A stretch of DNA of 64,000 nt from an uncultured Bacteroidia bacterium. Lineage in GTDB: Bacteria; Bacteroidota; Bacteroidia; Bacteroidales; Prolixibacteraceae. The DNA lies in contig CAIUAN010000040.1 of the NCBI GenBank assembly GCA_903897145.1, positions 124,001-188,000 of the forward strand. Direction: 5' to 3'. This document shows positions 9,963-19,156 of the stretch, piece after piece; positions within the stretch are counted from its first letter, which is position 1, and each line of letters opens with the position of its first letter. A program made the translations under genes and the position numbers. The notes below the pieces were generated by a model. That model had not been told where the DNA came from. It saw nothing but the letters and a program-made list of their open reading frames with translations, and did not search any database.

Positions 9963-11099
9963 ATGATAAACCTGAAAAATGGCGTCCTATTCTTTCTTAC
10001 GGTTACCCTGATTCTTTGTCTGGGTTTGATCTATACCTTGGAACAGAATCCAACTAAGGACACGAACTATCCTTTCAATGTGAAAAATTTTGGTGCGAAG
10101 GGGGATCATAAAACCGATGATACGAAAGCGATACAAGCAGCGATCAATGCGGCTGTAAGTCATGGCGGTGGTACAGTTTACTTTCCCGATGGCGTCTATC
10201 AGATTGGCGGTCCAGTTATTGATTCGGTGAATCATCAACGTTGCTCTGCACAGCTTTATATCCCAGTAAGTACTTTGGAGCATCCGATTAATATCGTTTT
10301 TAAAGGTGAGACTGCTCCTGAATTTGAGTTGCAAGGCTTAATAAAAACAACCCCTGCAATGAATGGATCAATCCTCTTGTCTACTCTTATAACATCAGAT
10401 TCTACTCAGTTTGTGATCGGAATGGTTCGTGGTCAAGGCAAAAATTGGAGACAGTGGAACTATTCAACTCCTTCCTTTTTTAATCTCGGAATCCGAACAA
10501 GTACGACTAATCTGGGTGATACCGTGCAGGTGCGCAATTCTTTAGGTGGGATAAATCTAGCCTATGCCAGCAAAAGCACTCTAGATAATATCCTAATCAC
10601 AACTCAAAGCCCCTTGGCATCGATCTTAAATCCTACTGGCACGGGCAGCGTAGCTTTGGTGACTCCTAAAGTTGACAATCACGCGCAGATCGACATCGGA
10701 TTAATTCGAATTGGTGGATACGATTATGGAATAAAATTCAGTGAACATTTTGTGGCTCAGGATGTGCAGATTGTCTGCTGTAATATTGGTTTCCTTTCCG
10801 AATTTAGTCACCATAGCAGCTCCGTTCAGACCCTTGAGATTGAATGTGTTCGTTATCCCATTGTTTTTCGGCCCGGACATAACCTGATGGTTGCGAATTA
10901 CAATACGGAACATTTGATGGATAATGTCTGGTACCGATTTGTGCAGGATGTCACCTTTGAAGGTAAAGCCTATTTCCCTGCAAAAATCGTTATTGGCCTT
11001 TGTAATCCAGTGATCTCTAATATTGGATATAACTTTAGTCATTTTAAAACCAACGATTCGTCTAGAGTGGTGCTGTTGGAGAATGCAAAAGTTAATTAG
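9963..11099 (+). CDS. Right-handed beta-helix protein, pectate lyase superfamily-like
   Basis: FNVKNFGAKGDHKTDDTKAIQAAINAAVSHGGGTVYFPDGVY is the N-terminal signature of Pectate_lyase_3/GH28-type beta-helix proteins; N-terminal hydrophobic anchor. Confidence 0.7.
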   Translation: MINLKNGVLFFLTVTLILCLGLIYTLEQNPTKDTNYPFNVKNFGAKGDHKTDDTKAIQAAINAAVSHGGGTVYFPDGVYQIGGPVIDSVNHQRCSAQLYIPVSTLEHPINIVFKGETAPEFELQGLIKTTPAMNGSILLSTLITSDSTQFVIGMVRGQGKNWRQWNYSTPSFFNLGIRTSTTNLGDTVQVRNSLGGINLAYASKSTLDNILITTQSPLASILNPTGTGSVALVTPKVDNHAQIDIGLIRIGGYDYGIKFSEHFVAQDVQIVCCNIGFLSEFSHHSSSVQTLEIECVRYPIVFRPGHNLMVANYNTEHLMDNVWYRFVQDVTFEGKAYFPAKIVIGLCNPVISNIGYNFSHFKTNDSSRVVLLENAKVN

Positions 11100-11138
11100 A
11101 AGTTGAATAGAACTATGAGTTATTTAAAACATAGAATT

Positions 11139-13856
11139 ATGAGCAGAAGCAAGATTTATGGCATCGTACTAGCATTAAGTCTCTTCTTTATACAAGATGC
11201 ATTTAGTCAGAATAGCGTTGATCAAACGGTTCAAACGATTGCGGTAGAGTGGCGCGATGCAGCGCCAAAAGGGACTATTGAGATTTATAATGGTCGACTA
11301 GCAAATATTAAGGTTGTTACAGGAAAAGGGAAAATCCATGGTAATTCATTTGAGTTTAAATCGAAGGGGAGCAGCCGAGTGGAGCTTTCGTTAGCCGATG
11401 TAAATAATCAGGTAGGAAGTGATGCGACGAGGATTACCATCCGAACAGCCACCCATCCTTTTACATTCTTTCTTCGTGATGTTACTTCTCAATACCCGAT
11501 TTCTATCCCTCTCTTTCAGGTTGTGGTTACTGCAGCTCAAGACTCGCGCACCACTGAACAAATAGAAGCTTTTATCAAAGCTCAAGGTTTAAAAAGCAAG
11601 GTTCAGCAGCTGTCCGAACTGCCAGAAGAGAGTTTTGATTCAGCCGCCATTCATACTCGAAACCAATCTTGTCCAACTTGGTTAGGCATCAGTCGTGATA
11701 TCCGTATCTTCGAACTGAACGACAATCGCACCCATCCAGCCAGCGAGATGAATCTCATTAAGCCTCGAAATTCGTCTACCACTATAAAATTGCCAGAGTT
11801 AGATAATAAACCAACTGAGTACGCTTATTTAGTGGGTCGAGGACAAGGGGTTTCCGTGAATGTAACGCGTCGATTAGATGAAGGGGTACTTCCCATATTA
11901 CATTCAACCCTATTGGATGAAGATATTGATTACCATTCAACGATGTTTGTGTCGCTAGAAAGATCACCGTTGAATAATCAAGCTGCTATTGGCACCGATT
12001 ACTTAGTGGCTGATCAGTATAGTGGTGGACACATGCTCACCAAGCAACAGCAAGAGCTGGTAAAGCCTAGAGTGGAAGAAGAAATTAATAAGAGTGAAAC
12101 AACGGTTTTTTATTACCGGTGTGAAGCTATTAACCGCTCGGCAGTGCCGCGTTATGCTTGGTTTAAGACGATCAGACCTGGAGCAGGATGGTGGATCAAA
12201 AATGCCTATTGGTTTGATAATTCGACTGGGTTTTCAGCGTATGCTTCTGATCGAGTATTCGGAATTTCGAAACTAAATGGCCTTCCATTACACGATGAGG
12301 AGATCAGTGTTTTAATTAAACCAGGCGAAAAGGCCATCTTTGAATTTTACGTTCCCCATAGTCCAATCACAAAAGCTCGGGCAGTCCAACTTTCAAGTCA
12401 ATCGTTTGATTCTCGACTTGCTGAATGTAAAACATTTTGGAAAGAGAAGTTAGCTGGAGCAGCACAGATCAGTGTCCCCGAGTCCCGCATCAATGAGATG
12501 ATACAAGCGGGATTATTACACCTTAATTTAATTACCTATGGCAAGGATCCTGCGGGAACGTTGGCTCCTGCTATTGGAGTCTACACACCTATCGGAACTG
12601 AAAGTTCGCCCATTATTCAATTTTATAATTCAATGGGGCTTACTGACGTCGCTAAACGTTCGTTGACCTTCTTCTTGGATAAGCAGCACGATGATGGGAT
12701 GATTCAGAACTTTGGTGGTTATATGGTCGAGACAGGTGCAGCGCTTTGGAGTATGGGCGAATATTTCAGATACACTAAAGATAAACAGTGGGTTCAGAAA
12801 GTCGAACCTCAGCTGTTAAAAGCGACTGAATTCTTGCTTCAATGGCGAGCGAATAATAAGAAGGAGGAACTCAGAGGTAAAGGCTATGGCATGATAGCGG
12901 GCAAAGTTGCCGATCCAGAAGATCCATTTCATCAGTATATGTTAAATGCCTACGCCTATCTTGGTCTTAGCCGAGTTTCGGAGATGCTTAAGGAGGTTGA
13001 CGCTACGCAATCAAATCGTTTGGCACAAGAAGCTCTCGCCTGGAAAAATGACATCCGAACTTCATTGGAAAATAGCATTTCAAATTCCCCTGTTGTTCCA
13101 CTTGGTGATGGAAGTTGGTCCCCCACAGTTCCCCCTTGGACCGAAGCAATTGGTCCCAGAGCCTTGCATATCATCCCAGAGAACTATGTTTCTCATGGCA
13201 CTGTGACGGCTCCTGATGTTCTTCTAGGTCCATTGTATCTCGTTTTTTGCGAGGTTTTGACACCTGAAGATCCAATCTCCAAAATGATGCTTAATTACCA
13301 CAGTGAGCTTTTTTATCAGCGTAATGCAGCATTTAGTCAGCCGTATTATAGTCGTCACAATTGGATGCAGCTTAAACTTGGAATGATAAAGCCATTTCTA
13401 AAAACATACTACAATACTTTTTCTGCTTTAGCTGATCGTGAGACCTACTCTTTTTGGGAGCATCTCTATCAGGTGAGTTCTCATAAAACTCACGAGGAGG
13501 GGTGGTTTTTAATGGAGACACGCTGGATGCTTTACCTTGAAGAGGGACAAACCTTGAACCTACTGCCAGGAGTTCCGCGCCAATGGTTGGAAGATGGAAA
13601 GAAAATCTCCTTAAGTAAGGTGCAAAGTTATTTCGGACCTCTCTCTTTGGACGTAACTTCTCACGTAAATAATGGGTCAATAGAAGCGAACATTACGTGT
13701 AATTCAGCCTCGAAACCTCAAGATGTGCGAATCCGTATTCCTCATCCAGCAGGTAAAAAAGCGATAAAAGTTACCGGAGGAACCTATGATTCGTCAACAG
13801 AATCTGTTTTGATCCAAGGTTTTCAAGGAACAGCAACCGTAAAACTAGAATACTAG
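11139..13856 (+). CDS. Exported large six-hairpin glycosidase-like protein
   Basis: Signal peptide SKIYGIVLALSLFFIQDAFSQ; C-terminal half with toroid-like helices and aromatic/acidic loops (DDGMIQNFGGYMVETGAALWSMGEYFRYTKD), C-terminal beta domain. Confidence 0.5.
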   Translation: MSRSKIYGIVLALSLFFIQDAFSQNSVDQTVQTIAVEWRDAAPKGTIEIYNGRLANIKVVTGKGKIHGNSFEFKSKGSSRVELSLADVNNQVGSDATRITIRTATHPFTFFLRDVTSQYPISIPLFQVVVTAAQDSRTTEQIEAFIKAQGLKSKVQQLSELPEESFDSAAIHTRNQSCPTWLGISRDIRIFELNDNRTHPASEMNLIKPRNSSTTIKLPELDNKPTEYAYLVGRGQGVSVNVTRRLDEGVLPILHSTLLDEDIDYHSTMFVSLERSPLNNQAAIGTDYLVADQYSGGHMLTKQQQELVKPRVEEEINKSETTVFYYRCEAINRSAVPRYAWFKTIRPGAGWWIKNAYWFDNSTGFSAYASDRVFGISKLNGLPLHDEEISVLIKPGEKAIFEFYVPHSPITKARAVQLSSQSFDSRLAECKTFWKEKLAGAAQISVPESRINEMIQAGLLHLNLITYGKDPAGTLAPAIGVYTPIGTESSPIIQFYNSMGLTDVAKRSLTFFLDKQHDDGMIQNFGGYMVETGAALWSMGEYFRYTKDKQWVQKVEPQLLKATEFLLQWRANNKKEELRGKGYGMIAGKVADPEDPFHQYMLNAYAYLGLSRVSEMLKEVDATQSNRLAQEALAWKNDIRTSLENSISNSPVVPLGDGSWSPTVPPWTEAIGPRALHIIPENYVSHGTVTAPDVLLGPLYLVFCEVLTPEDPISKMMLNYHSELFYQRNAAFSQPYYSRHNWMQLKLGMIKPFLKTYYNTFSALADRETYSFWEHLYQVSSHKTHEEGWFLMETRWMLYLEEGQTLNLLPGVPRQWLEDGKKISLSKVQSYFGPLSLDVTSHVNNGSIEANITCNSASKPQDVRIRIPHPAGKKAIKVTGGTYDSSTESVLIQGFQGTATVKLEY

Positions 13857-13860
13857 GACC

Positions 13861-14787
13861 ATGAGAAAGCTACTTGTTGTTGCTGGGATTATCGTTTGTT
13901 TGGGCCTTCACACGTTTGCTCAAATTCGTAAGGCGGATAATTCTGCAGATATCCATTTTGCAATCCAGATCCCCAAACGTCTGATGCATAATTATGCAGT
14001 GGCAAATAGTTCTGTTAAGCAGGCAGCGATTTTTCGTGATCAGGCTATTCTTAAATTGCCCAAGTCTTATACACAGGGAGGTAAGCCAACTCGACTTATC
14101 TACTGTGCTCATGGTGCTGGTGGCGGTGTGACAGCAAAAAATTGGTTTATCAATAATTTTGCAATTGTGGATTCTTTATTGAGCCATGGCTATGCTATTT
14201 TTGATGTCAATGGAGGAGAGTCAATGGAAAATATGGGCGGTCCATTGGTCATTTATTCTGCTTTTCAAGCCTATAAAACCATTCGAAAAAACTATAATAT
14301 TGAACCAAAGATCTTCGTTGTTGGCTTGTCGATGGGAGGTCTCTCGTCGTCGAATTTTTGTCTGCAGCACCCAGCAATTGTCTCAGCTCAAGGTTTGTTT
14401 AGTGCGGTACTCGATTTGAAAGGACAAGCTTGGGATCACCCTTGGTTTCCCACAACTCCCAAAGTCATCTCCACGGTATTTGATTTCACGGATAAGTCAG
14501 GGAAAACTTGGGAGCCAGCTAAGGTAAAAGGATGGAATCCACTTTATGCCAATAGCAGAATTCGGGGTAAGGATACTTTACTTCATTACCCAGTCCCAGT
14601 AGCAATATGGCATGGAACTGGCGATCCAGTTGTTCCTATTTCAGCCTCCCGCACCTTCCAACGCTTCATTCAAAATGGGGGCGGCACCTGTGTGTTGAAT
14701 GAAATCGATTCGTCTGACCATGGACTTAGTTGCGGTAATCCTTTTATGAACCAAGGGTTGGTCACTTTTTTTGATCGAATTAAATAG
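13861..14787 (+). CDS. Exported alpha/beta hydrolase (putative carbohydrate esterase)
   Basis: Signal peptide; nucleophile elbow GLSMGG; IWHGTGDPVVP and SSDHGL supply plausible Asp/His. Confidence 0.7.
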   Translation: MRKLLVVAGIIVCLGLHTFAQIRKADNSADIHFAIQIPKRLMHNYAVANSSVKQAAIFRDQAILKLPKSYTQGGKPTRLIYCAHGAGGGVTAKNWFINNFAIVDSLLSHGYAIFDVNGGESMENMGGPLVIYSAFQAYKTIRKNYNIEPKIFVVGLSMGGLSSSNFCLQHPAIVSAQGLFSAVLDLKGQAWDHPWFPTTPKVISTVFDFTDKSGKTWEPAKVKGWNPLYANSRIRGKDTLLHYPVPVAIWHGTGDPVVPISASRTFQRFIQNGGGTCVLNEIDSSDHGLSCGNPFMNQGLVTFFDRIK

Positions 14788-14797
14788 CTGTTCCTTC

Positions 14798-16891
14798 TTA
14801 TTCGCAACTCACTAACCTGATCTGCCAAGGCCCCACCTCTGGGATCGTGAATTTTTGATAAACTCCGTCAGCACCTGATGAGGTTATCGTTGTTTCCTTG
14901 CACTGCATATCGTATAGCTTTATCGTCTTATTCGCAGTTCGTAACTTCAATATCACATTCTTGGCTTCATCAAAAGAGGCGTTTGTAAAGGCGAGAGCTA
15001 TTTTACCTTGATTCGGCTCGCGGATCCAAAGGTTGATCCGATGAAAAGATTCAATATATCCGGGGAGTGTTTGGTTGGATAGCCAGCGAAAGATCGATTT
15101 CATCTGGGTGCTTTTCGACTTGTTTTCCATAAATGTCCAAGGGTAGTAGCCTGCAATAAATATCCGTCCTCCTAACTTATTTTCAAAAGTCCCGGAGGTG
15201 CATGGGGAGACTTCGTCCCCTGAATAGTCAATAAGTGAACTGATGATTTGCGCCTTCGTATTATTTGGCTTTAGCGTGAAGGCCTCTGACTTCCAAAACG
15301 ATTGTCTATTGTCTCGTGAGGCTCCAGCAAAGCTGCCATTGAGAGGGTGGTTGGTGAAATGCTCAATCCGGTCGACCTTATCCGATTTTACCACTTCAAA
15401 TCCGGTGAGTTCACCATATCCTAAACGATTCAGTTGTGCTAAAGCTTCTGCATCCATATAAACGCCACCTGAAAGAATTTGTCTAACCTCATCCTTCGAT
15501 AAGGTTAGGATATTATCTTTTCCTAGAATAGTCACTTTCGCATTCTTCCCAGAATAGAAGGTAGGTAGTCCGATATTGTATAGGTCGTGGCTTACCAATG
15601 GGTTTCCTGAGCTAAGCCAGTTCCCTTGATCGATATTCCCCGTGGCAAAACTATTTTTATTCCAGAAGGTTTCGATGCCCGTTAAGTCCGTTCTTCCTAA
15701 CTTCTGAACCATCAGATTAAAGAAAGGCCTGGCCTCTTGGAGTTTTGCTAATAGGGGTTCATACTCATCTAATGGCTCATCGTAAAAAGATAACACATTA
15801 AAGGCGGCTCCAGTGCAACCGGCTGCAATGTGTGAACAGGCCTCCAGTACCACCATATTCGCTGCTTTTTTCAGTCTTTGGTAGGGAAAGTTTTCGATCT
15901 CCGACTCAATTGAAACAACCTCTTTCGGCAAGACCGATACTTGACGTCCGACATCGTGCGATTTTCCAACAAGTTCTGCGGTCAGATTATCGGTGTAATA
16001 ACCTCCACCTGGTCGCCACATCACTGGAATATGATTTGGTCCAGCTAAAATTCTGGCCCAATTCTCAAAATCATACCCTTCATAAAATCGATCGCCAGTC
16101 ATAAAGCCTAGCGACATTTTGGGTTGAATCGTATGAACTGTTTTCTCAATTAAGGTAAAAAGGTTGGAGATCGTATTCCGATTATGCTGCAGCCAAGCTA
16201 GTCTGACCTTCAGTTTATCTTCGACTGATCCTTCATTTATCGCACTCTTGAGTTTTTCACGCGTATAGCTCACTCCTGATTCTTTTTCAAAAATTTGCAG
16301 ACAGTTATCGCAAAAACATCCAAGGCCAATGGGCATATGACCAAACCTTACATCATCATCGATCCAGATATAGTCAGGATTTGCTTCGGCTGAAAGCTGA
16401 TAAATGGTTTGCACATACTCGCGCAGGTGTTCTCCATTGGGACAGAAGGAGCCGTTACAAATCTGACCATCAATATTGGTCATATTGACATAATCACCAT
16501 TTAGTGAATTGTCTAGATTCTCGTTGTGATGCCCTATCGAGGAGAGGATATTAATCCCTGCTTTATAGCCCCGTTTCTTGGCTTTAGCTATCCGAATCTT
16601 TAAAATAGACGCTCTCTCTTTGAAAACTTTGATTGGCAGAGGGGGATGGGTGGCTGAAGTAAAAAATGTTATTTCATCGGTTACCCCTTTGTATTTATCG
16701 AACAGATTAAAGACCTCGGTGCATCGTTTTTCTGAAGCCCAAAGCGGAACACCAATTCGGAAGGAGATATTCGCTTTATTAATTATTGGCACGTTCGCTT
16801 CAGCTGTGCCCTTGTCGGGAACGGCTTTTAAAACAAGTGAACTAAAAAATAATATCAGAACAAAAACGATGGTTGTGCTAAATCTGTTCAT
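14798..16891 (-). CDS. Exported putative TIM-barrel glycoside hydrolase-like protein of uncertain family
   Basis: Signal peptide; PDYIWIDDDVRFGHMPIGLGCFCDNCLQIFEKESG resembles hypothetical beta-galactosidase-like barrels; C-terminal domain beta-rich. Confidence 0.4.
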   Translation of the reverse strand: MNRFSTTIVFVLILFFSSLVLKAVPDKGTAEANVPIINKANISFRIGVPLWASEKRCTEVFNLFDKYKGVTDEITFFTSATHPPLPIKVFKERASILKIRIAKAKKRGYKAGINILSSIGHHNENLDNSLNGDYVNMTNIDGQICNGSFCPNGEHLREYVQTIYQLSAEANPDYIWIDDDVRFGHMPIGLGCFCDNCLQIFEKESGVSYTREKLKSAINEGSVEDKLKVRLAWLQHNRNTISNLFTLIEKTVHTIQPKMSLGFMTGDRFYEGYDFENWARILAGPNHIPVMWRPGGGYYTDNLTAELVGKSHDVGRQVSVLPKEVVSIESEIENFPYQRLKKAANMVVLEACSHIAAGCTGAAFNVLSFYDEPLDEYEPLLAKLQEARPFFNLMVQKLGRTDLTGIETFWNKNSFATGNIDQGNWLSSGNPLVSHDLYNIGLPTFYSGKNAKVTILGKDNILTLSKDEVRQILSGGVYMDAEALAQLNRLGYGELTGFEVVKSDKVDRIEHFTNHPLNGSFAGASRDNRQSFWKSEAFTLKPNNTKAQIISSLIDYSGDEVSPCTSGTFENKLGGRIFIAGYYPWTFMENKSKSTQMKSIFRWLSNQTLPGYIESFHRINLWIREPNQGKIALAFTNASFDEAKNVILKLRTANKTIKLYDMQCKETTITSSGADGVYQKFTIPEVGPWQIRLVSCE

Positions 16892-17001
16892 AGGTGGTTC
16901 GATTTGTAAAATTGCATGCGATTATAACGCGAAGAAACGCATGTGAGCTAGGAGCTGTCTGCATTTCTTCGCGTTGTGAATTGATCGTCTAAATGACTAA
17001 C

Positions 17002-18954
17002 CTATTCGGTAATTCCTTTCCAATGATCTGTTCGGAAAGATGAAGCAGGTAGATCGGCACTATTGTATAGGTTGGCATCATCCGGGTTATTTCCCCAGGC
17101 ATAACGCACCGCCACTGGGTTTTTAACCTCAGAAGAGCTAATCTGAAGTGTGTTAATACCCGTTAGCTTGCCAGTGGCCCAATGAAACTCATGGTCTTCT
17201 CCAGCCACAGCAAAACCTTTAACATAGCCATATTTATCTTTGACTTTTAATCCGCTTCCGATCTGATCGAAGGTTAGCGTTACCTTATTGCCCTCGATAT
17301 TCATTGTTTTATAAACAGGTCCAGAATAGACAAGGTCTTGTTGATAAGCCACCTTAAGTCCTGATAATGCCAATCGCATACCAACTGTCTGCTTATCGAT
17401 CGGATGAATATTTACGGCATCCCCAACATCAGTTATGACAGCCATTCCAGTATTTGGTAGAGCAAGTGTCATGCTTTGTGCTTCACGTAATTCAGCCCAT
17501 GTGCTTTCAGTTGGCACTGAGTCTGTTTTCATAAAGTTTGCTAGTTGAACAAATAAAAACGGGAATTCTCCTTGGTTCCAGTGTGCTCTCCAGTCTTTGA
17601 TCAGATTAGGGAAGACCCGCTGATATTGTTTTGCTCGCCCTGCATTGCTCTCTCCTTGGTACCAGATTGCCCCTTTAATAGCATATGGAATTAATGGGCT
17701 TAGCATCGCATTGTAAAGCAAGGTTGGGTAGGAGTTCGGACTTAATACGGTATTGAATTTTACTTGTCCTACTTTGTATTTCCAGTTGCCGCTTAGCGAT
17801 ATATTTTGATCGATGCACTCTAGCTTCAGTGCTGCTGAATCGCCATAAATGCCGCCCATGCCACCGATGTCTTCCACTTGGACCGTAATATTATTTTTTC
17901 CAGCTTTGAGCACTCCAGCAGAAATGGTGTAGACGCGCGAACGTTCTGCGATCAGTTTATTTGAACCGACAAGAGCTCCATTGACGAAAGTATTATCCGA
18001 GTCGTTGATTTTCGCTAACCGAAGTGTTGCAGGTTTTCCAGCCGCCTCTGCTGAGATGGTTACTTCTTTTCTAAACCAGATAATTCCATCAACTCCAGCT
18101 AATCCATTGTTTTCAATGTACCCAGGTAGTTTCATCGATTTCCAGTCTGAGTCATTTAGATTTTGGTCGGCCCAGATAGGCATTCCATGCTCCATGCCAA
18201 GATCTACTTTTGAGATAGCACCCACTCTATCGCGTACCTCTTGCTCGATTGTTTTTGCATAGTTGTCAAGATCGATTTTTTTTAATGCCGCCAATGAAGG
18301 GGCTAAATCTGGGTCTTTGGAAATTGTCTCTTCACTCATCCATGTTTCTGCAACGGTGCCACCCCATGAGGTGTTTATTAATCCAATGGGAACTTTTAAT
18401 TTTTCATAAAGAGCTCTGCCGAAGAAGTAGGCGACAGCAGAAAAACGGGGAGAGGTATTTGGTGAACAGGGTGTCCATTCTCCATCTTCTAATTTATCTT
18501 GTGGCGATTGCGTAATTCGTTTTTTTACGGTGAATAGTCGTATTTGTGGATAATCAGATGCAGCAACTTCAGCATCTCCATTTTTACTATTAACAAGGTA
18601 AAATTCCATGTTCGATTGACCAGAGCAAACCCAGACTTCTCCAATCATAACATTTTCGAATGTGGTAGTTGATTTACCTTTAATAATCAATTTATAAGGT
18701 CCACCATAGTTCATGGATGGCAGTTTAACCATCCATTTTCCAGCTTTATTGGCTTTTGTTGAGGCGCTAGATTTCTCAAGTGATACGGTGACTTTTTCTC
18801 CAGGAGATGCCCATCCCCAGACTGGAATCTCAACCCCTTTCTGAAGAACCATATTATTACTGAATAAAAGGGGAAGTTTTACCTGAGCTGAGAGACTGCC
18901 CGCAATAAGCAAAAGCAGCAACATTGTCCATTTTTTAGTTTTTAGTATTGTCAT
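17002..18954 (-). CDS. Sialate O-acetylesterase (SASA domain)
   Basis: VWVCSGQSNMEFYL (GQSNM nucleophile block) and GAIWYQGESNA motifs; signal peptide. Confidence 0.9.
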   Translation of the reverse strand: MTILKTKKWTMLLLLLIAGSLSAQVKLPLLFSNNMVLQKGVEIPVWGWASPGEKVTVSLEKSSASTKANKAGKWMVKLPSMNYGGPYKLIIKGKSTTTFENVMIGEVWVCSGQSNMEFYLVNSKNGDAEVAASDYPQIRLFTVKKRITQSPQDKLEDGEWTPCSPNTSPRFSAVAYFFGRALYEKLKVPIGLINTSWGGTVAETWMSEETISKDPDLAPSLAALKKIDLDNYAKTIEQEVRDRVGAISKVDLGMEHGMPIWADQNLNDSDWKSMKLPGYIENNGLAGVDGIIWFRKEVTISAEAAGKPATLRLAKINDSDNTFVNGALVGSNKLIAERSRVYTISAGVLKAGKNNITVQVEDIGGMGGIYGDSAALKLECIDQNISLSGNWKYKVGQVKFNTVLSPNSYPTLLYNAMLSPLIPYAIKGAIWYQGESNAGRAKQYQRVFPNLIKDWRAHWNQGEFPFLFVQLANFMKTDSVPTESTWAELREAQSMTLALPNTGMAVITDVGDAVNIHPIDKQTVGMRLALSGLKVAYQQDLVYSGPVYKTMNIEGNKVTLTFDQIGSGLKVKDKYGYVKGFAVAGEDHEFHWATGKLTGINTLQISSSEVKNPVAVRYAWGNNPDDANLYNSADLPASSFRTDHWKGITE

Positions 18955-19129
18955 GATTGATTTAATTTAAGTAAATCTGAAATTTTAAGATAAGTAAAAA
19001 AATAGTTTATATAATTTTTAAAAATAAACCTTAGCAGGCACATTAGGATGATTATTGCAATATGGCAAAAACTGCACTAATTATTTTTGGTATTTTTTCA
19101 TTTCCTGATTATGACGAATCATTAGTTTC

Positions 19130-19147
19130 TATTGTGACCTATTGTGC
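19130..19147. repeat. Second copy of the CTATTGTG-nCCTATTGTG intergenic repeat
   Basis: CTATTGTGACCTATTGTG matches the reverse complement of 61405..61422 (CTATTGTGTCCTATTGTG) at 17 of 18 positions. Confidence 0.8.
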
Positions 19148-19156
19148 CAATTTTGA

